Positions 54,494 through 63,559 of a DNA stretch of 64,000 bases are shown here, piece by piece. The translations under genes were made by a program, and so were the position numbers. The stretch is taken from NCBI RefSeq assembly GCF_000196495.1, contig NC_011312.1, positions 2,170,001 through 2,234,000 on the forward strand. Reading direction: 5' to 3'. The notes under the pieces were generated by a model. That model ran no database searches. It saw only the letters and a program-made list of their open reading frames with translations, and was not told the DNA's origin. This DNA is from Aliivibrio salmonicida LFI1238 (GTDB lineage: Bacteria > Pseudomonadota > Gammaproteobacteria > Enterobacterales > Vibrionaceae). Position 1 is the stretch's first letter, and the number at the start of each line of letters is the position of its first letter.

Positions 54494-54728
54494 AAAGCAA
54501 ACTTCCTATTTAACACCTTTAAAAAAGTTTTCGGTCAACATTGTCTTAAACGATATTGAGCACTGTGGCTGTTTCAAATGCAAAGTATTTATAGTAACAC
54601 TTGAAAATCTCACTGTGTGGGACTGTAGTGGATGAGTAAATATCGCCATATGGTTAGAGTTATAAATATTAGGAAAAGTAAGTCAAACAACAGGGTTTGA
54701 GATTGGCGTCGAGGGGTAGATAGACAAT

Positions 54729-54752
54729 AAAAAGCCGCAGGGAATGCGGCTT
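54729..54752 (-). terminator. Terminator of the YcxB-like gene
   Basis: AGCCGCAGGGAATGCGGCT hairpin with T-run on the minus strand. Confidence 0.8.
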
Positions 54753-54788
54753 GATATTGGATAAAATGTTATTTTTCACGCAATGACG

Positions 54789-55283
54789 TTAGTTTATTTT
54801 TGATATTGCGTGCTGCTCTGCAATGAATGCGATCTCTTCATCATTTAAGCAAGATTTACTGACATATTGGCGCTGTTTACCCATGTGAAAGATAAACCCT
54901 AAATCGCTTTGTTGAAGTTGTTCGATTTCACTCCAGGCGATATTACGGGTGTTTGTACCGTTTTTATAACTCACACCGTTAGAGTCAACCTGGAATACCA
55001 CTTTACTGCCAAAGATCGAGCTGATTTTTTGTCTCCATAACCACCAAGTTCTCTTAAAATAGATATTGAGCCCCTCAATAATACTCAAAACAATAAAGAA
55101 CCAACCAACATAACCATTAGGTAATAGTTCAAGTTTTAATAAAACCACACCAAAAAGAAAAAAAAGTATTCCTTTTAAATAGGCTTTTGGAAATTTAACA
55201 GAGCGGCTAGTTTGATCATAACATTCAGCAAAGAAGGTCTTGTCGAGAGTGTATTCTGTAGTAAAACTAAAATCTTTAGGCAT
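54789..55283 (-). CDS. YcxB-like membrane protein
   Basis: 164 residues with two membrane helices (LKGILFFLFGVVLLKLEL, GYVGWFFIVLSIIEGL) and a C-terminal YcxB-like domain (VSYKNGTNTRNIAWSEIEQLQQSDLGFIFHMGKQRQYVSK). Function unknown; similar to small membrane proteins scattered in accessory regions. Confidence 0.75.
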   Translation of the reverse strand: MPKDFSFTTEYTLDKTFFAECYDQTSRSVKFPKAYLKGILFFLFGVVLLKLELLPNGYVGWFFIVLSIIEGLNIYFKRTWWLWRQKISSIFGSKVVFQVDSNGVSYKNGTNTRNIAWSEIEQLQQSDLGFIFHMGKQRQYVSKSCLNDEEIAFIAEQHAISKIN

Positions 55284-55513
55284 ATGTGGCTACTTTACGG
55301 TTTTATGTGAATGAGTATCCCATGCTGCAATCTCGCAACTCATTTATTGTACCGCTTTTCGGTACTTTTCTTTAGCTATTTTAAGCCTATTATTCACATC
55401 ACAAGTATTTTTCTATTAGTAAGAACGACAAGATTCAAATGTATCTTGAAGTCGCTTAAATATATAAATAGAATCAAACCGTTCAAAATGATTGGACTTT
55501 ATAGGGAATTCAA

Positions 55514-56170
55514 ATGGCGTATAACGTGCTAGATGTCAACCAGTGGGCGCGAGCTCAGCACTTGAGATTTTATCAAGGCTTTAGTCACCCTTGGTATAAT
55601 ATCTGTTCCAATATCGACGTAACCGCGCTGTACCAATATTGTAAGCAGCACAATCATCGTTTCTTCCACGCTTATCTTTATCTAACTCAGCAAGCGCTAA
55701 ATCAATGTGAACCGATGAGCTATCGCCTTGTTGGGGAAGAAGTCCGCATTTACTCACCTATGTGTATCAGTGTCGCACTGCTTGCCGATGATAATACGGT
55801 GCGTTTTTGTGATTTAGACCATGAGCCTACATTTTCTAACTTTACACTAAGTGCATCCAAAGCCGAGACACTGATTAAGAACACACCTTTTATCGTAGAG
55901 CAGTTCATTGGCCAAGAAATGAAGCAGAACACGATTCATTTAACCGTATTACCATGGGTAGATTTCACTAGTATGACTCATGCTAGAGACGTTAACTTTC
56001 CAGATAGCGTGCCGAAAATGGCATTTGGAAAACTGGTTCAACAAAATGAACAATGGCGTATGCCGCTATCCATTGAAGTACATCATGGCTTAATGGATGG
56101 TTTACACGTGGGGCAATTTATACAGATATTACAAGCGATGTTTGATGACCCATCACAGCTTGAACAATAG
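55514..56170 (+). CDS. CatA-like chloramphenicol O-acetyltransferase
   Basis: The 218-residue protein matches type A chloramphenicol acetyltransferases in length and layout: early YNI segment (HPWYNICSNIDVT), FHAYLYLTQQALNQ, LPWVDFTSM, and the catalytic histidine region EVHHGLMDGLHVGQF (classic HHxxxDG). It could confer chloramphenicol resistance; chromosomal members are often weak or act on other substrates. It is flanked by small accessory genes. AGGG lies a few bases before the ATG. Confidence 0.85.
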   Translation: MAYNVLDVNQWARAQHLRFYQGFSHPWYNICSNIDVTALYQYCKQHNHRFFHAYLYLTQQALNQCEPMSYRLVGEEVRIYSPMCISVALLADDNTVRFCDLDHEPTFSNFTLSASKAETLIKNTPFIVEQFIGQEMKQNTIHLTVLPWVDFTSMTHARDVNFPDSVPKMAFGKLVQQNEQWRMPLSIEVHHGLMDGLHVGQFIQILQAMFDDPSQLEQ

Positions 56171-56487
56171 AAATAGGCTTCATATTTATACTGAGACGAG
56201 CAATATTACGCTCGTCAACATGCCCTATAAAGGATATCTAACTCATTATCTCCAATTCTACTTACCCGTTTCACTCTTAATGTTAGAGAACTTAAAATAG
56301 ATCCCTACTTACGCGTATCATATAAGTTACATATGCTTCATTAGTTGACTACAAAATCTAGCTTATCATTAACTATAAATACGCCAGAAACGTCACACAA
56401 TTCACAAATATACATGACTTTTCATATGACAAAACCAAACAAACCTAGGTACACTCAAAAGATTACTTAATTAATTTTTTTGAGCTT
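56171..56487. other. Gap between cat-like and chemoreceptor genes
   Basis: 317 AT-rich bases. A weak GACGAGC/GCTCGTC hairpin (56193-56217) may end the cat-like gene. I see no gene and no clear sigma-28 promoter for the chemoreceptor. Confidence 0.45.
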
Positions 56488-57576
56488 ATGTTTGGATTAA
56501 AACGAGTCAAAGCAGAAAATGAGGCTCTAAAAAAAGAGCTGTCAAACCTTCAACAAAAATACCAAGCTGATATTGTCGCATTAGAAAGTCAACTCCAAGA
56601 CGCTAAACAGCAAGTTAGCTCGGCACAACAACGTTATCAAAGTAGCGATGGGTTGATTTCGAGCAGTTTAAAAGGCGGGGACATGCTGCAAACCATTCGA
56701 ACTGCGATGGTCGAAAGCGCTCAGTCGATGGCTCAAGAAAATGAAAATCTACAACAACTCGGTGAGGTTTTTAAACAAACACATCAAGCACTTTCTCGCC
56801 TTGACGATAGAGCGATTAAGATAAGATCCCAAACCACTCAAAGCATTAAATCTGTTCCAATATTAGATAAAACCGCCAATTCTATCTCCCACCTTGTATC
56901 TACTATTCAAGAGATTTCTGACCAAACAAACTTACTGGCGCTTAACGCTGCAATTGAAGCCGCTCGTGCAGGAGAAGCAGGCCGAGGGTTTGCTGTCGTT
57001 GCTGATGAAGTAAGAAAGCTCGCAAGCAAAGCCAGTGAAGCCAGCGAGCAAATTGATTCGTTAGTGAACCAAGTTCTGACTCAAGTGGTTGCGATTAAAA
57101 CCTCTATCGATGAGAACCAAATTTGTGCCGAAGAGGTCTCCGCTTCTTCTGCACAAATTGGGGTTATCGTAAATGAGGTTGTTGTGAAATCAGAGCATAT
57201 GAAAGGGGTTATTTATATCGCTTCAACCAGAGCCTTTCTTGATACTGTCAAACTTGACCATGCAATTTGGAAAAACAATATCTATCGCTTGCTACAAAGC
57301 GGTTCGTTCGGTGAATCCGTGAATACTCATTCAGAATGTCGATTGGGTCAGTGGTACTACAAAGGAGATGGTAAAGCCTACGTTCATCTGAAAAGTTATG
57401 CGCAGCTTGAAGGGCCTCACAAGGAGGTACATGACAGTGGTCGCGAAGCGATGAGCAAAGCCAAAACGGGCAATATGCCGGGTATGATCACATCAATTAA
57501 TGCGATGGAAAATGCCAGTGAACAGGTCGTGATTCAAATTGATCATCTGATGGACGAAATTGTCGTAACCAAATAG
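56488..57576 (+). CDS. Soluble chemoreceptor with C-terminal CZB zinc-binding domain
   Basis: The 362-residue cytoplasmic protein has an N-terminal coiled coil (1-50), the methyl-accepting signalling hairpin at ~130-200 (ISDQTNLLALNAAIEAARAGEAGRGFAVVADEVRKLA), and a CZB domain at ~250-350 with its His/Cys ligands (LDHAIWKN, HSECRLGQWYY, GPHKEVH). CZB receptors of the TlpD kind sense zinc and oxidants such as hypochlorite. No membrane helix. The signalling part is short for the family. Confidence 0.88.
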   Translation: MFGLKRVKAENEALKKELSNLQQKYQADIVALESQLQDAKQQVSSAQQRYQSSDGLISSSLKGGDMLQTIRTAMVESAQSMAQENENLQQLGEVFKQTHQALSRLDDRAIKIRSQTTQSIKSVPILDKTANSISHLVSTIQEISDQTNLLALNAAIEAARAGEAGRGFAVVADEVRKLASKASEASEQIDSLVNQVLTQVVAIKTSIDENQICAEEVSASSAQIGVIVNEVVVKSEHMKGVIYIASTRAFLDTVKLDHAIWKNNIYRLLQSGSFGESVNTHSECRLGQWYYKGDGKAYVHLKSYAQLEGPHKEVHDSGREAMSKAKTGNMPGMITSINAMENASEQVVIQIDHLMDEIVVTK

Positions 57577-57798
57577 AACGGTTTGTTTCAATAACAAGTT
57601 TAAGTAAACTTTCAAGCCTCCAAACAACCCTGAATGTTTATAATATGTTCAGGGTAATGTTTGGTTGCTCAAATACCGATTGATTTAACGTCGTAAAAAC
57701 GATTCGAATCAAATGGTGACTAGATTAGAGCGATTATTTGCATCACAAGTACTTTTTTATTCGTATAACAGTAAAGATTAAGGGGTTCAATTTGATAG

Positions 57799-57822
57799 TA
57801 AAAAACCGCATAAATGCGGCTG
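57799..57822 (-). terminator. Terminator of the MOSC/SerC2 cluster
   Basis: AACCGCATAAATGCGGCT hairpin with T-run on the minus strand, 50 bases behind the MOSC gene. Confidence 0.8.
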
Positions 57823-57870
57823 ATTATTGAGGGAACATTTTAGTTTTACCAAAACGCGATTAACACCCTC

Positions 57871-58557
57871 TTATTTAGGTCCATCTAATCGAGGAGACCA
57901 ATCTTCTAGGCTTTGATTCTCTAAGCGTCTAGCCACTAATCTATGCCATGATTCTACAAGCGGTAAATCCAATAAAGAGCTTAGCTCTTGTTCATCTAAA
58001 CACCCTTCAAAAACTAACTTCATTATTTTCGATAAAGGCCATTTAGGGTAAGGACGATCACAAAGGAATATCTCATCACCACTACCAATATCACCGTTTT
58101 CTAATACTCTAAAGTACCACCCGGTTCTTAATGAATCCTGCAATCTTAACGCCATATCATCTTGTTTAAACTTAACATTTAACTTCCAACATGGCATTCG
58201 ACCTTGAGATACTTCAAGCAATGTCGAACCAATTCTAATTTTATCATTCAAACAAATAGTGTCTTCACTCACCCCTGTTGAACTGATATTCTCACCAAAA
58301 GCCCCTATCATTTGTAATGCTGTATTACCTTCTAGCTCTTTTTGCCATTCAACGTAATGCTCACTTGGGTATATATGAATCGCTTTTTCAATACCTCCAT
58401 GAACTCGTAAATCACCTTGCTCATCATCAATAAAACCTAATTGTAATGTTACTTGTCGTTCAGATTTTGGTTTCTTATTAATTGCACTTTGTGAACCTTT
58501 CGCATAGGGAACACTTTTACCAACAAGTACAGAGTTTACAACACCAATTTTTTTCAT
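57871..58557 (-). CDS. MOSC-domain protein, YiiM-like
   Basis: The 228-residue protein has the MOSC beta-barrel (DLRVHGGIEKAIHIYPSEHYVEWQ, GAFGENISSTGV, SQGRMPCWKLNVKF with the likely molybdenum-binding Cys) and the YiiM three-helix tail. YiiM-type enzymes use molybdenum cofactor to reduce N-hydroxylated compounds such as 6-hydroxylaminopurine. ATG 58557 is preferred to the TTG at 58563. It is the last gene of the leftward cluster with the amidotransferase and SerC2. Confidence 0.85.
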   Translation of the reverse strand: MKKIGVVNSVLVGKSVPYAKGSQSAINKKPKSERQVTLQLGFIDDEQGDLRVHGGIEKAIHIYPSEHYVEWQKELEGNTALQMIGAFGENISSTGVSEDTICLNDKIRIGSTLLEVSQGRMPCWKLNVKFKQDDMALRLQDSLRTGWYFRVLENGDIGSGDEIFLCDRPYPKWPLSKIMKLVFEGCLDEQELSSLLDLPLVESWHRLVARRLENQSLEDWSPRLDGPK

Positions 58558-58616
58558 ATTCAACCACCTAACCTACTATTAATTAATCAAAATAATAAAC
58601 GTGAATTAAATTAATA

Positions 58617-58859
58617 TTATCTATAACCAACGTCTTTGAATATTGGTTGAATTGCGATCACTTCCATGCTTCTTTCTGTACTTTTTAATATTCTATTTTC
58701 AGTATCTGAATAAAAAACATGTCTTTTGAATCTATTTTCATTAGGGAATTGATCTAATAATATGGTTAAGTTCTCTTCTAAGATATTTCGATTAATGTCA
58801 TCAATCAACACTTCAAATAGTACTTTTTCGTCTTTTGATATCTCTACTTTGTATTTCAT
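58617..58859 (-). CDS. 80-residue protein of unknown function
   Basis: Short charged alpha/beta protein (starts KYKVEISKDEKVLFEVLID), no signal peptide or membrane segment. It lies 12 bases behind the SerC2 stop and 59 before the MOSC gene, inside a same-strand run, so it is probably part of the operon. I do not recognise a family; ferredoxin-like folds of this size are common in monooxygenase or binding proteins, but this is only a shape guess. Confidence 0.65.
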   Translation of the reverse strand: MKYKVEISKDEKVLFEVLIDDINRNILEENLTILLDQFPNENRFKRHVFYSDTENRILKSTERSMEVIAIQPIFKDVGYR

Positions 58860-58871
58860 TTCATTTCTTAA

Positions 58872-59957
58872 TTAGTTATAGAATTGTTCTTCGAATTGCT
58901 TCATGAAAGTTACTAATGTCTTTACTCCCTCTATCGGCATCGCATTATAGATTGATGCTCGAATACCACCGACAGAGCTATGGCCCTTAAGGGAGGTAAG
59001 TCCCGCAGTATGAGCAAGAGATACAAACTTTTCTGTTAATGCTTCTGACTTTAAATAAAATGGAACATTCATGATTGAACGAGCGGCAGAATCTATATGA
59101 TTAATATATAAACTTGAGTTATCAATTGCATCATACAATAACGCTGCTTTTTCTATATTTATCTTGTAAATAGCCGATACACCGCCAATCTCCTTAAGCC
59201 ATTTAAAGACTTCATTAGCAACGTACCATGGATAGGTTGGCGGTGTATTTGGCATCGAATAATTTTCAGCCAATACCTTATAATCAAAAATAGTGGGTAT
59301 TTCACGACTCACTTTTCCCAATAAATCATCACGAATGATAACTAACGTTAATCCTGCTGGACCAATATTTTTTTGAGCTCCCGCATAAATAATTCCATAT
59401 TTAGAAACATCAATTGGGCGTGACAATATGAATGAAGACATATCTGCAATTATTGGTTTATCTGTAATAGGCAATTCATTAATCTCTAACCCATCAACCG
59501 TTTCATTTGGACAGAAGAAAACATACTGAGCATCCTGTGATAATTGCCAATCAACGGGAGATAAGAGTGATTGCTTTTGATTATTTCTCTGAACAATATT
59601 GATGGTATTAACCTTACAAAATTTACTCGCCTCTATCGCTGCATACTTTGACCAATGACCGCTAACAACATAATCCGCTGTTTGTGACTTATCCACCAAA
59701 TTCAATGGAACCGCTGAAAATTGACCACTTCCACCACCATGACAAAACAGGACATGATAATTATCAGGGACCTCCATTAGTTCTCGTAATATCATTTCAG
59801 ACTCTTCTGCTAATTGCATAAACTCAGAACTACGATGGCTAAATCCCATGATTGATAATCCAGTTCCTTTCCAATCAAGAATATCATGTTGAACTTGTTG
59901 TAAAACACTCGTAGGAATAACAGCAGGCCCTGCAGAAAAATTATATTTAGTGTGCAT
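58872..59957 (-). CDS. Divergent phosphoserine-aminotransferase-like protein (SerC2)
   Basis: The 361-residue class V PLP aminotransferase is clearly a SerC paralogue: HTKYNFSAGPAVIP, SHRSSEF, PLP lysine Lys196 (AGAQKNIGP), NTPPTYPWYV. Unlike the housekeeping SerC at 17397, Arg77 is Ser (GGGSGQF) and the arginine after His326 is Ser (GHSSVGGIR). These positions lie at the phosphate/substrate end of the active site in the family, so a different substrate is likely. ATG 59957 is four bases behind the amidotransferase stop, so the two are co-expressed. Confidence 0.85.
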   Translation of the reverse strand: MHTKYNFSAGPAVIPTSVLQQVQHDILDWKGTGLSIMGFSHRSSEFMQLAEESEMILRELMEVPDNYHVLFCHGGGSGQFSAVPLNLVDKSQTADYVVSGHWSKYAAIEASKFCKVNTINIVQRNNQKQSLLSPVDWQLSQDAQYVFFCPNETVDGLEINELPITDKPIIADMSSFILSRPIDVSKYGIIYAGAQKNIGPAGLTLVIIRDDLLGKVSREIPTIFDYKVLAENYSMPNTPPTYPWYVANEVFKWLKEIGGVSAIYKINIEKAALLYDAIDNSSLYINHIDSAARSIMNVPFYLKSEALTEKFVSLAHTAGLTSLKGHSSVGGIRASIYNAMPIEGVKTLVTFMKQFEEQFYN

Positions 59958-59961
59958 AAGA

Positions 59962-60702
59962 TTATCTCGCGATCTCTTTGCAATCATCGTATCGATATTT
60001 TGCAACTAAATTATCTAAAAAATCACCTAGTAATTGATTCATTCGACTTGTAGATGTATTTAATATCTCAAGCTCTGATTGAATAAAAATATGCTCATTT
60101 TGCACGGTAAAGTCACGAATACTATGCTCGATCAAAGAAGGCAGCTCGGAGGCGATAAACTCAAGATGGCATTGAAATCCATAGACCAAATTTGAATATC
60201 TAATGATTTGTCTCGGACATCCTTTACTAGAAGCTAATACCTTTGCTGATTCGGTTAAACCCGGCATATCATCATGCCAATGCCCAACGAGCTCTGACAA
60301 ATTAAAATGATCAAGTGATGAGTCGTGAATTCCATCTTTACTTAATTGGATGGGGAAGTAGCCTATTTCCTTCTCTGGGCTTCTCTCATATTTTGCCCCT
60401 AGTGCTTCACCAATAAGCTGAGCACCAAGGCAAACTCCCATAACCATTTTATTACCATTGATCCCGTGTAAAATAAGACTTTGCTCTTCTTTTGAATGAA
60501 AGTATGCGCACTCTTCTTTAGTTGTATCTGGACTTTGTGGGCCACCTAACACGATTAACCCATCAAAATCATTCATATTGAGAGGCAGCATATCCCCAAG
60601 ATAAACTCGTGAATAAGAAACCTGATAACCACGATTATTAATCCAAGAATCAATAAAATTAGGCCCTTCAAATTCTTCATGAATAATTATATGTATATTC
60701 AT
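59962..60702 (-). CDS. Class I glutamine amidotransferase-like protein
   Basis: The 246-residue stand-alone GATase1 domain has a nucleophile elbow VMGVCLGAQLIGEALGA (Cys about 88) and the His-x-Glu pair in GFQCHLEF, plus DGLIVLGGPQSPD at the N-terminus. Such proteins release ammonia from glutamine or hydrolyse gamma-glutamyl bonds. A perfect AGGAGG precedes the ATG at 60702. First gene of the leftward cluster, divergent from an AraC regulator. Confidence 0.85.
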   Translation of the reverse strand: MNIHIIIHEEFEGPNFIDSWINNRGYQVSYSRVYLGDMLPLNMNDFDGLIVLGGPQSPDTTKEECAYFHSKEEQSLILHGINGNKMVMGVCLGAQLIGEALGAKYERSPEKEIGYFPIQLSKDGIHDSSLDHFNLSELVGHWHDDMPGLTESAKVLASSKGCPRQIIRYSNLVYGFQCHLEFIASELPSLIEHSIRDFTVQNEHIFIQSELEILNTSTSRMNQLLGDFLDNLVAKYRYDDCKEIAR

Positions 60703-60842
60703 AACGCCTCCTGACTTTGCGAAGACACTATAATATGGTAATTTCAACTCGGCAGGATAATGACACATTGACAACAAACCATCTCAAGCCGCCAATTATT
60801 ATAAGCGTTGAAATAGGAACAAGAACACAAGGATGAATAATA

Positions 60843-61649
60843 ATGATAAGTAACCAGCAGCTACCTGCTAATGAAATGATGAAGAACGACCCACTATTTC
60901 CTGCGTTGGCTAAAGTAATAGAAATGCCTAAAGGCTACGTTGACTCGCTACATCATCACACATGGCATCAAGTAATATTTCCGATCAAAGGGTTACTCCA
61001 AACTCAAGTTGGATCTTATCAATATTTACTTCCTCATACCTCTGCGCTATTTGTTCCAGCAACGTTAGCACATGAATCAATCGCTTTAACAAACACCACT
61101 TTCATTGGTATATATATTAACCCTGCGTATTGTTTTAAGTCTGAAGAACAGGTTCGAACCATATCTTTAACTCCATTTATCAAGGAGTTAATACAAGAAA
61201 TCAGAAGAAAATGTTTGCAAGTAGAAAGTCAAACGGCGTTATTAGGCTTATTACAAGTACTGCATGACCAAATGATGCATAACGACGTAATAACTTTTCA
61301 GCTACTACTCCCTAAAGATAGACGTTTAAAGCAAATATTTGACAAGTTAACTGAGACACCAGCCTTAGATTGGCCTTTAAAGATATGGGGAAACGAAGTG
61401 GGAGCATCAGAACGAACGCTATCTAGACTTTTTGTTAAAGAGTTTAAAACCTCATTTCCACTCTGGCGTCAGCAATTGCGCTTAATATATTCATTGTCAC
61501 TATTGGATGAGGAAATAACAATACAAGCAATCGCTGACGAAATCGGATATCACAACGACTCATCATATATTAAAGCGTTTAAATCGTACTTCGACATGAC
61601 ACCACAACAATTTAGAGGCAATTCTAATCGAAAATACTATGAATTATAA
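60843..61649 (+). CDS. AraC-family regulator of the SerC2 cluster (probable)
   Basis: The 268-residue protein has an N-terminal cupin (DSLHHHTWHQVIFPIKGLLQ, LFVPATLAHES) and two C-terminal AraC helix-turn-helices (WGNEVGASERTLSRLFVKEF and IQAIADEIGYHNDSSYIKAFKSYFDMTPQQFR). It is transcribed away from the cluster across a 140-base promoter region, the usual place for a local regulator. The inducer is unknown. Confidence 0.87.
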   Translation: MISNQQLPANEMMKNDPLFPALAKVIEMPKGYVDSLHHHTWHQVIFPIKGLLQTQVGSYQYLLPHTSALFVPATLAHESIALTNTTFIGIYINPAYCFKSEEQVRTISLTPFIKELIQEIRRKCLQVESQTALLGLLQVLHDQMMHNDVITFQLLLPKDRRLKQIFDKLTETPALDWPLKIWGNEVGASERTLSRLFVKEFKTSFPLWRQQLRLIYSLSLLDEEITIQAIADEIGYHNDSSYIKAFKSYFDMTPQQFRGNSNRKYYEL

Positions 61650-61707
61650 CTTATGGTAATACCGCATGAGAACTCAGCATGCAATTCATCTCAATAAGAA
61701 GCCTTCA

Positions 61708-63240
61708 CTACAAGTACTTCTCTATTGGCAATAACTGCAAAAATCGGGATTCAAATCGTTCCCATCGGCCTGTTTCTGGTTCACTTTCCCAACTTTTATC
61801 GCCAGAATACCAACGAATGTCACCGTCTTGTAATTTCAAATGCCAACTGTTTTCTTCATCCATTGCTTGCTCTATGTCATCAGCCAGACGCTCTGCTATT
61901 TTTTGATTTTCAATGATTAGAATCGATTCAGTATTAAGGTAAGTGGATCGTAAATTGAAGTTAAAAGAGCCGATACTCGCGATTTTTCTATCAAAAACAG
62001 CAGACTTTGCATGAAGCCCATACGCTAATGTCGGGGCACACTTAGAAACATCTCGGGTTGAATCTTCACACAACCCTGTTTCTGGTTTTAATTCAAACAA
62101 TTGTATACCGTGCTCAAGCATGTCTTGGCGTCGGCCTGCATAACCAGAGTGATTCGTTGTTAAATCATTCGATGCCATTGAATTGGTTAATGCTTTTATC
62201 TTTACACCCTTGTTACTTAATTCTTGCCATTCTTCTAGTTGGCTATCATCAAATATCAAATAAGCCGATTCCAATAAGATCTCTTGATCCGATTCACGAG
62301 CTAATTGAGCCAATACTTTGGCCGTTTCTTTTGGTTCACTCGTGTTATTTTTATCAACTGGAACTGGTCTATCAGAAACAAAGCGGGCTTGAACCCACGT
62401 CATGCTCCCCATTAACTTAGTTAAGAATTGATGGGCAGTTTTACTGCCTTCTGGCAAGGCTGGGTAGTTTGTGTAAATCGGTGCCGAAATTTCGTCTAAC
62501 ACTGGTTGATCTGGTGACGTTTTTCCACCTAATAAATCAACAGGGTAAGACCACCGACTGTCCCAATATTCTGTAAAACTCGTTTGAATCTCCCCCACCA
62601 CATCGCCTGTGACTAATACATCACGGTCACGAAAATTGATGTCATCAGACAGATCAAAATACTCATCGCCAATATTACGTCCACCAACAACAGAGAAAGC
62701 CCCATCAACGGTAAATGATTTATTGTGCATACGACGGTTTAGACGAGAAAAGTCTCCTAAGAAATTGACCCACTTGGTAACACCACGGCGAGTTGGGATT
62801 GGATTGAATATACGGATATCAACTTGAGGGTGTGAATTAAGCGCAATGAGGAGATCTTCTCGTTCATTAAGGTTGATATCATCCAACATTACACGTACTT
62901 TAACACCGCGATCAGCCGCCGCTAATAAACGGCTCGCTAGGTAATGACCTGAAGTGTCTGAATTCCAGATGTAATATTGAATATCAATCGTGTGTTCTGC
63001 GGTTTCGATTAATGCTAAGCGTTGAGCAAGAGCATCCCAGCCTGCATCTTGCGGTAAAACCGCACTCGTCTCTTGAGTCGATGTCGACGGTTGATAAGCG
63101 TCTCTTAATTCCGATAATGGGCTGATGACTGAGTTTGCGACGGGTTCATTAGTGTGCTCAACCTCATCAGGAAGTGAACCACACCCAGAAAGAATAGCGA
63201 CAAAAAATAGTGTTATATGAATACGTTGAAGCACAGACAT
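61708..63240 (-). CDS. Phospholipase D/cardiolipin-synthase-like lipoprotein
   Basis: The 510-residue protein has a lipoprotein signal (FFVAILSGCGS, Cys about 20) and two HKD motifs (HNKSFTVDG...GGRNIGDEYF; HAKSAVFDRKIASIGSFNF), the layout of the ClsC/YmdC group, which makes cardiolipin or exchanges phosphatidyl groups. As a lipoprotein it should face the periplasm, unlike E. coli ClsC, so substrate is uncertain. Convergent with the AraC gene. Confidence 0.87.
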   Translation of the reverse strand: MSVLQRIHITLFFVAILSGCGSLPDEVEHTNEPVANSVISPLSELRDAYQPSTSTQETSAVLPQDAGWDALAQRLALIETAEHTIDIQYYIWNSDTSGHYLASRLLAAADRGVKVRVMLDDINLNEREDLLIALNSHPQVDIRIFNPIPTRRGVTKWVNFLGDFSRLNRRMHNKSFTVDGAFSVVGGRNIGDEYFDLSDDINFRDRDVLVTGDVVGEIQTSFTEYWDSRWSYPVDLLGGKTSPDQPVLDEISAPIYTNYPALPEGSKTAHQFLTKLMGSMTWVQARFVSDRPVPVDKNNTSEPKETAKVLAQLARESDQEILLESAYLIFDDSQLEEWQELSNKGVKIKALTNSMASNDLTTNHSGYAGRRQDMLEHGIQLFELKPETGLCEDSTRDVSKCAPTLAYGLHAKSAVFDRKIASIGSFNFNLRSTYLNTESILIIENQKIAERLADDIEQAMDEENSWHLKLQDGDIRWYSGDKSWESEPETGRWERFESRFLQLLPIEKYL

Positions 63241-63317
63241 TTATTAAACTTCCTTATTAAACCTAAATAACCAACCCTGATTCTGTCTATTATATATTAT
63301 TTTTATATCTTAACGCT

Positions 63318-63446
63318 CTACTGCTCGGTTCTTATCCAAAAATTAGACAAATCATCAAACTCATCTATCTCTTGCGATAAATTTATAAAATTACTGCAAC
63401 TGGTTAACAATAATGCGGACACGAGAATAAAGAAACACTTACCCAT
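63318..63446 (-). CDS. 42-residue putative lipoprotein
   Basis: Short frame starting MGKCFFILVSALLLTSCSN: a lipoprotein signal with lipobox LLTSC (Cys 17), then about 25 polar residues ending IRTEQ. GGA lies nine bases before the ATG. It is same-strand and upstream of the phospholipase-like gene, so it may be its leader gene, or the remnant of a larger lipoprotein. Found by reading the strand; no family known. Confidence 0.55.
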   Translation of the reverse strand: MGKCFFILVSALLLTSCSNFINLSQEIDEFDDLSNFWIRTEQ

Positions 63447-63559
63447 TTGTTCTATTTTCCTTTTAATCAACCCCCCTTTAATCTTAACAAGAAAACAAAG
63501 AGGAATATTTTTTATTCTGATATGATGACGCCTTGTCTTTTACCACTGTGTTTATATCC

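Noticed and set aside
53476..57870. Chromosomal integron cassette array
   Set aside because: Hairpins recur and a cat gene is present, but they are ordinary terminators; no attC core sites (GTTRRRY/RYYYAAC), genes on both strands and no integrase.
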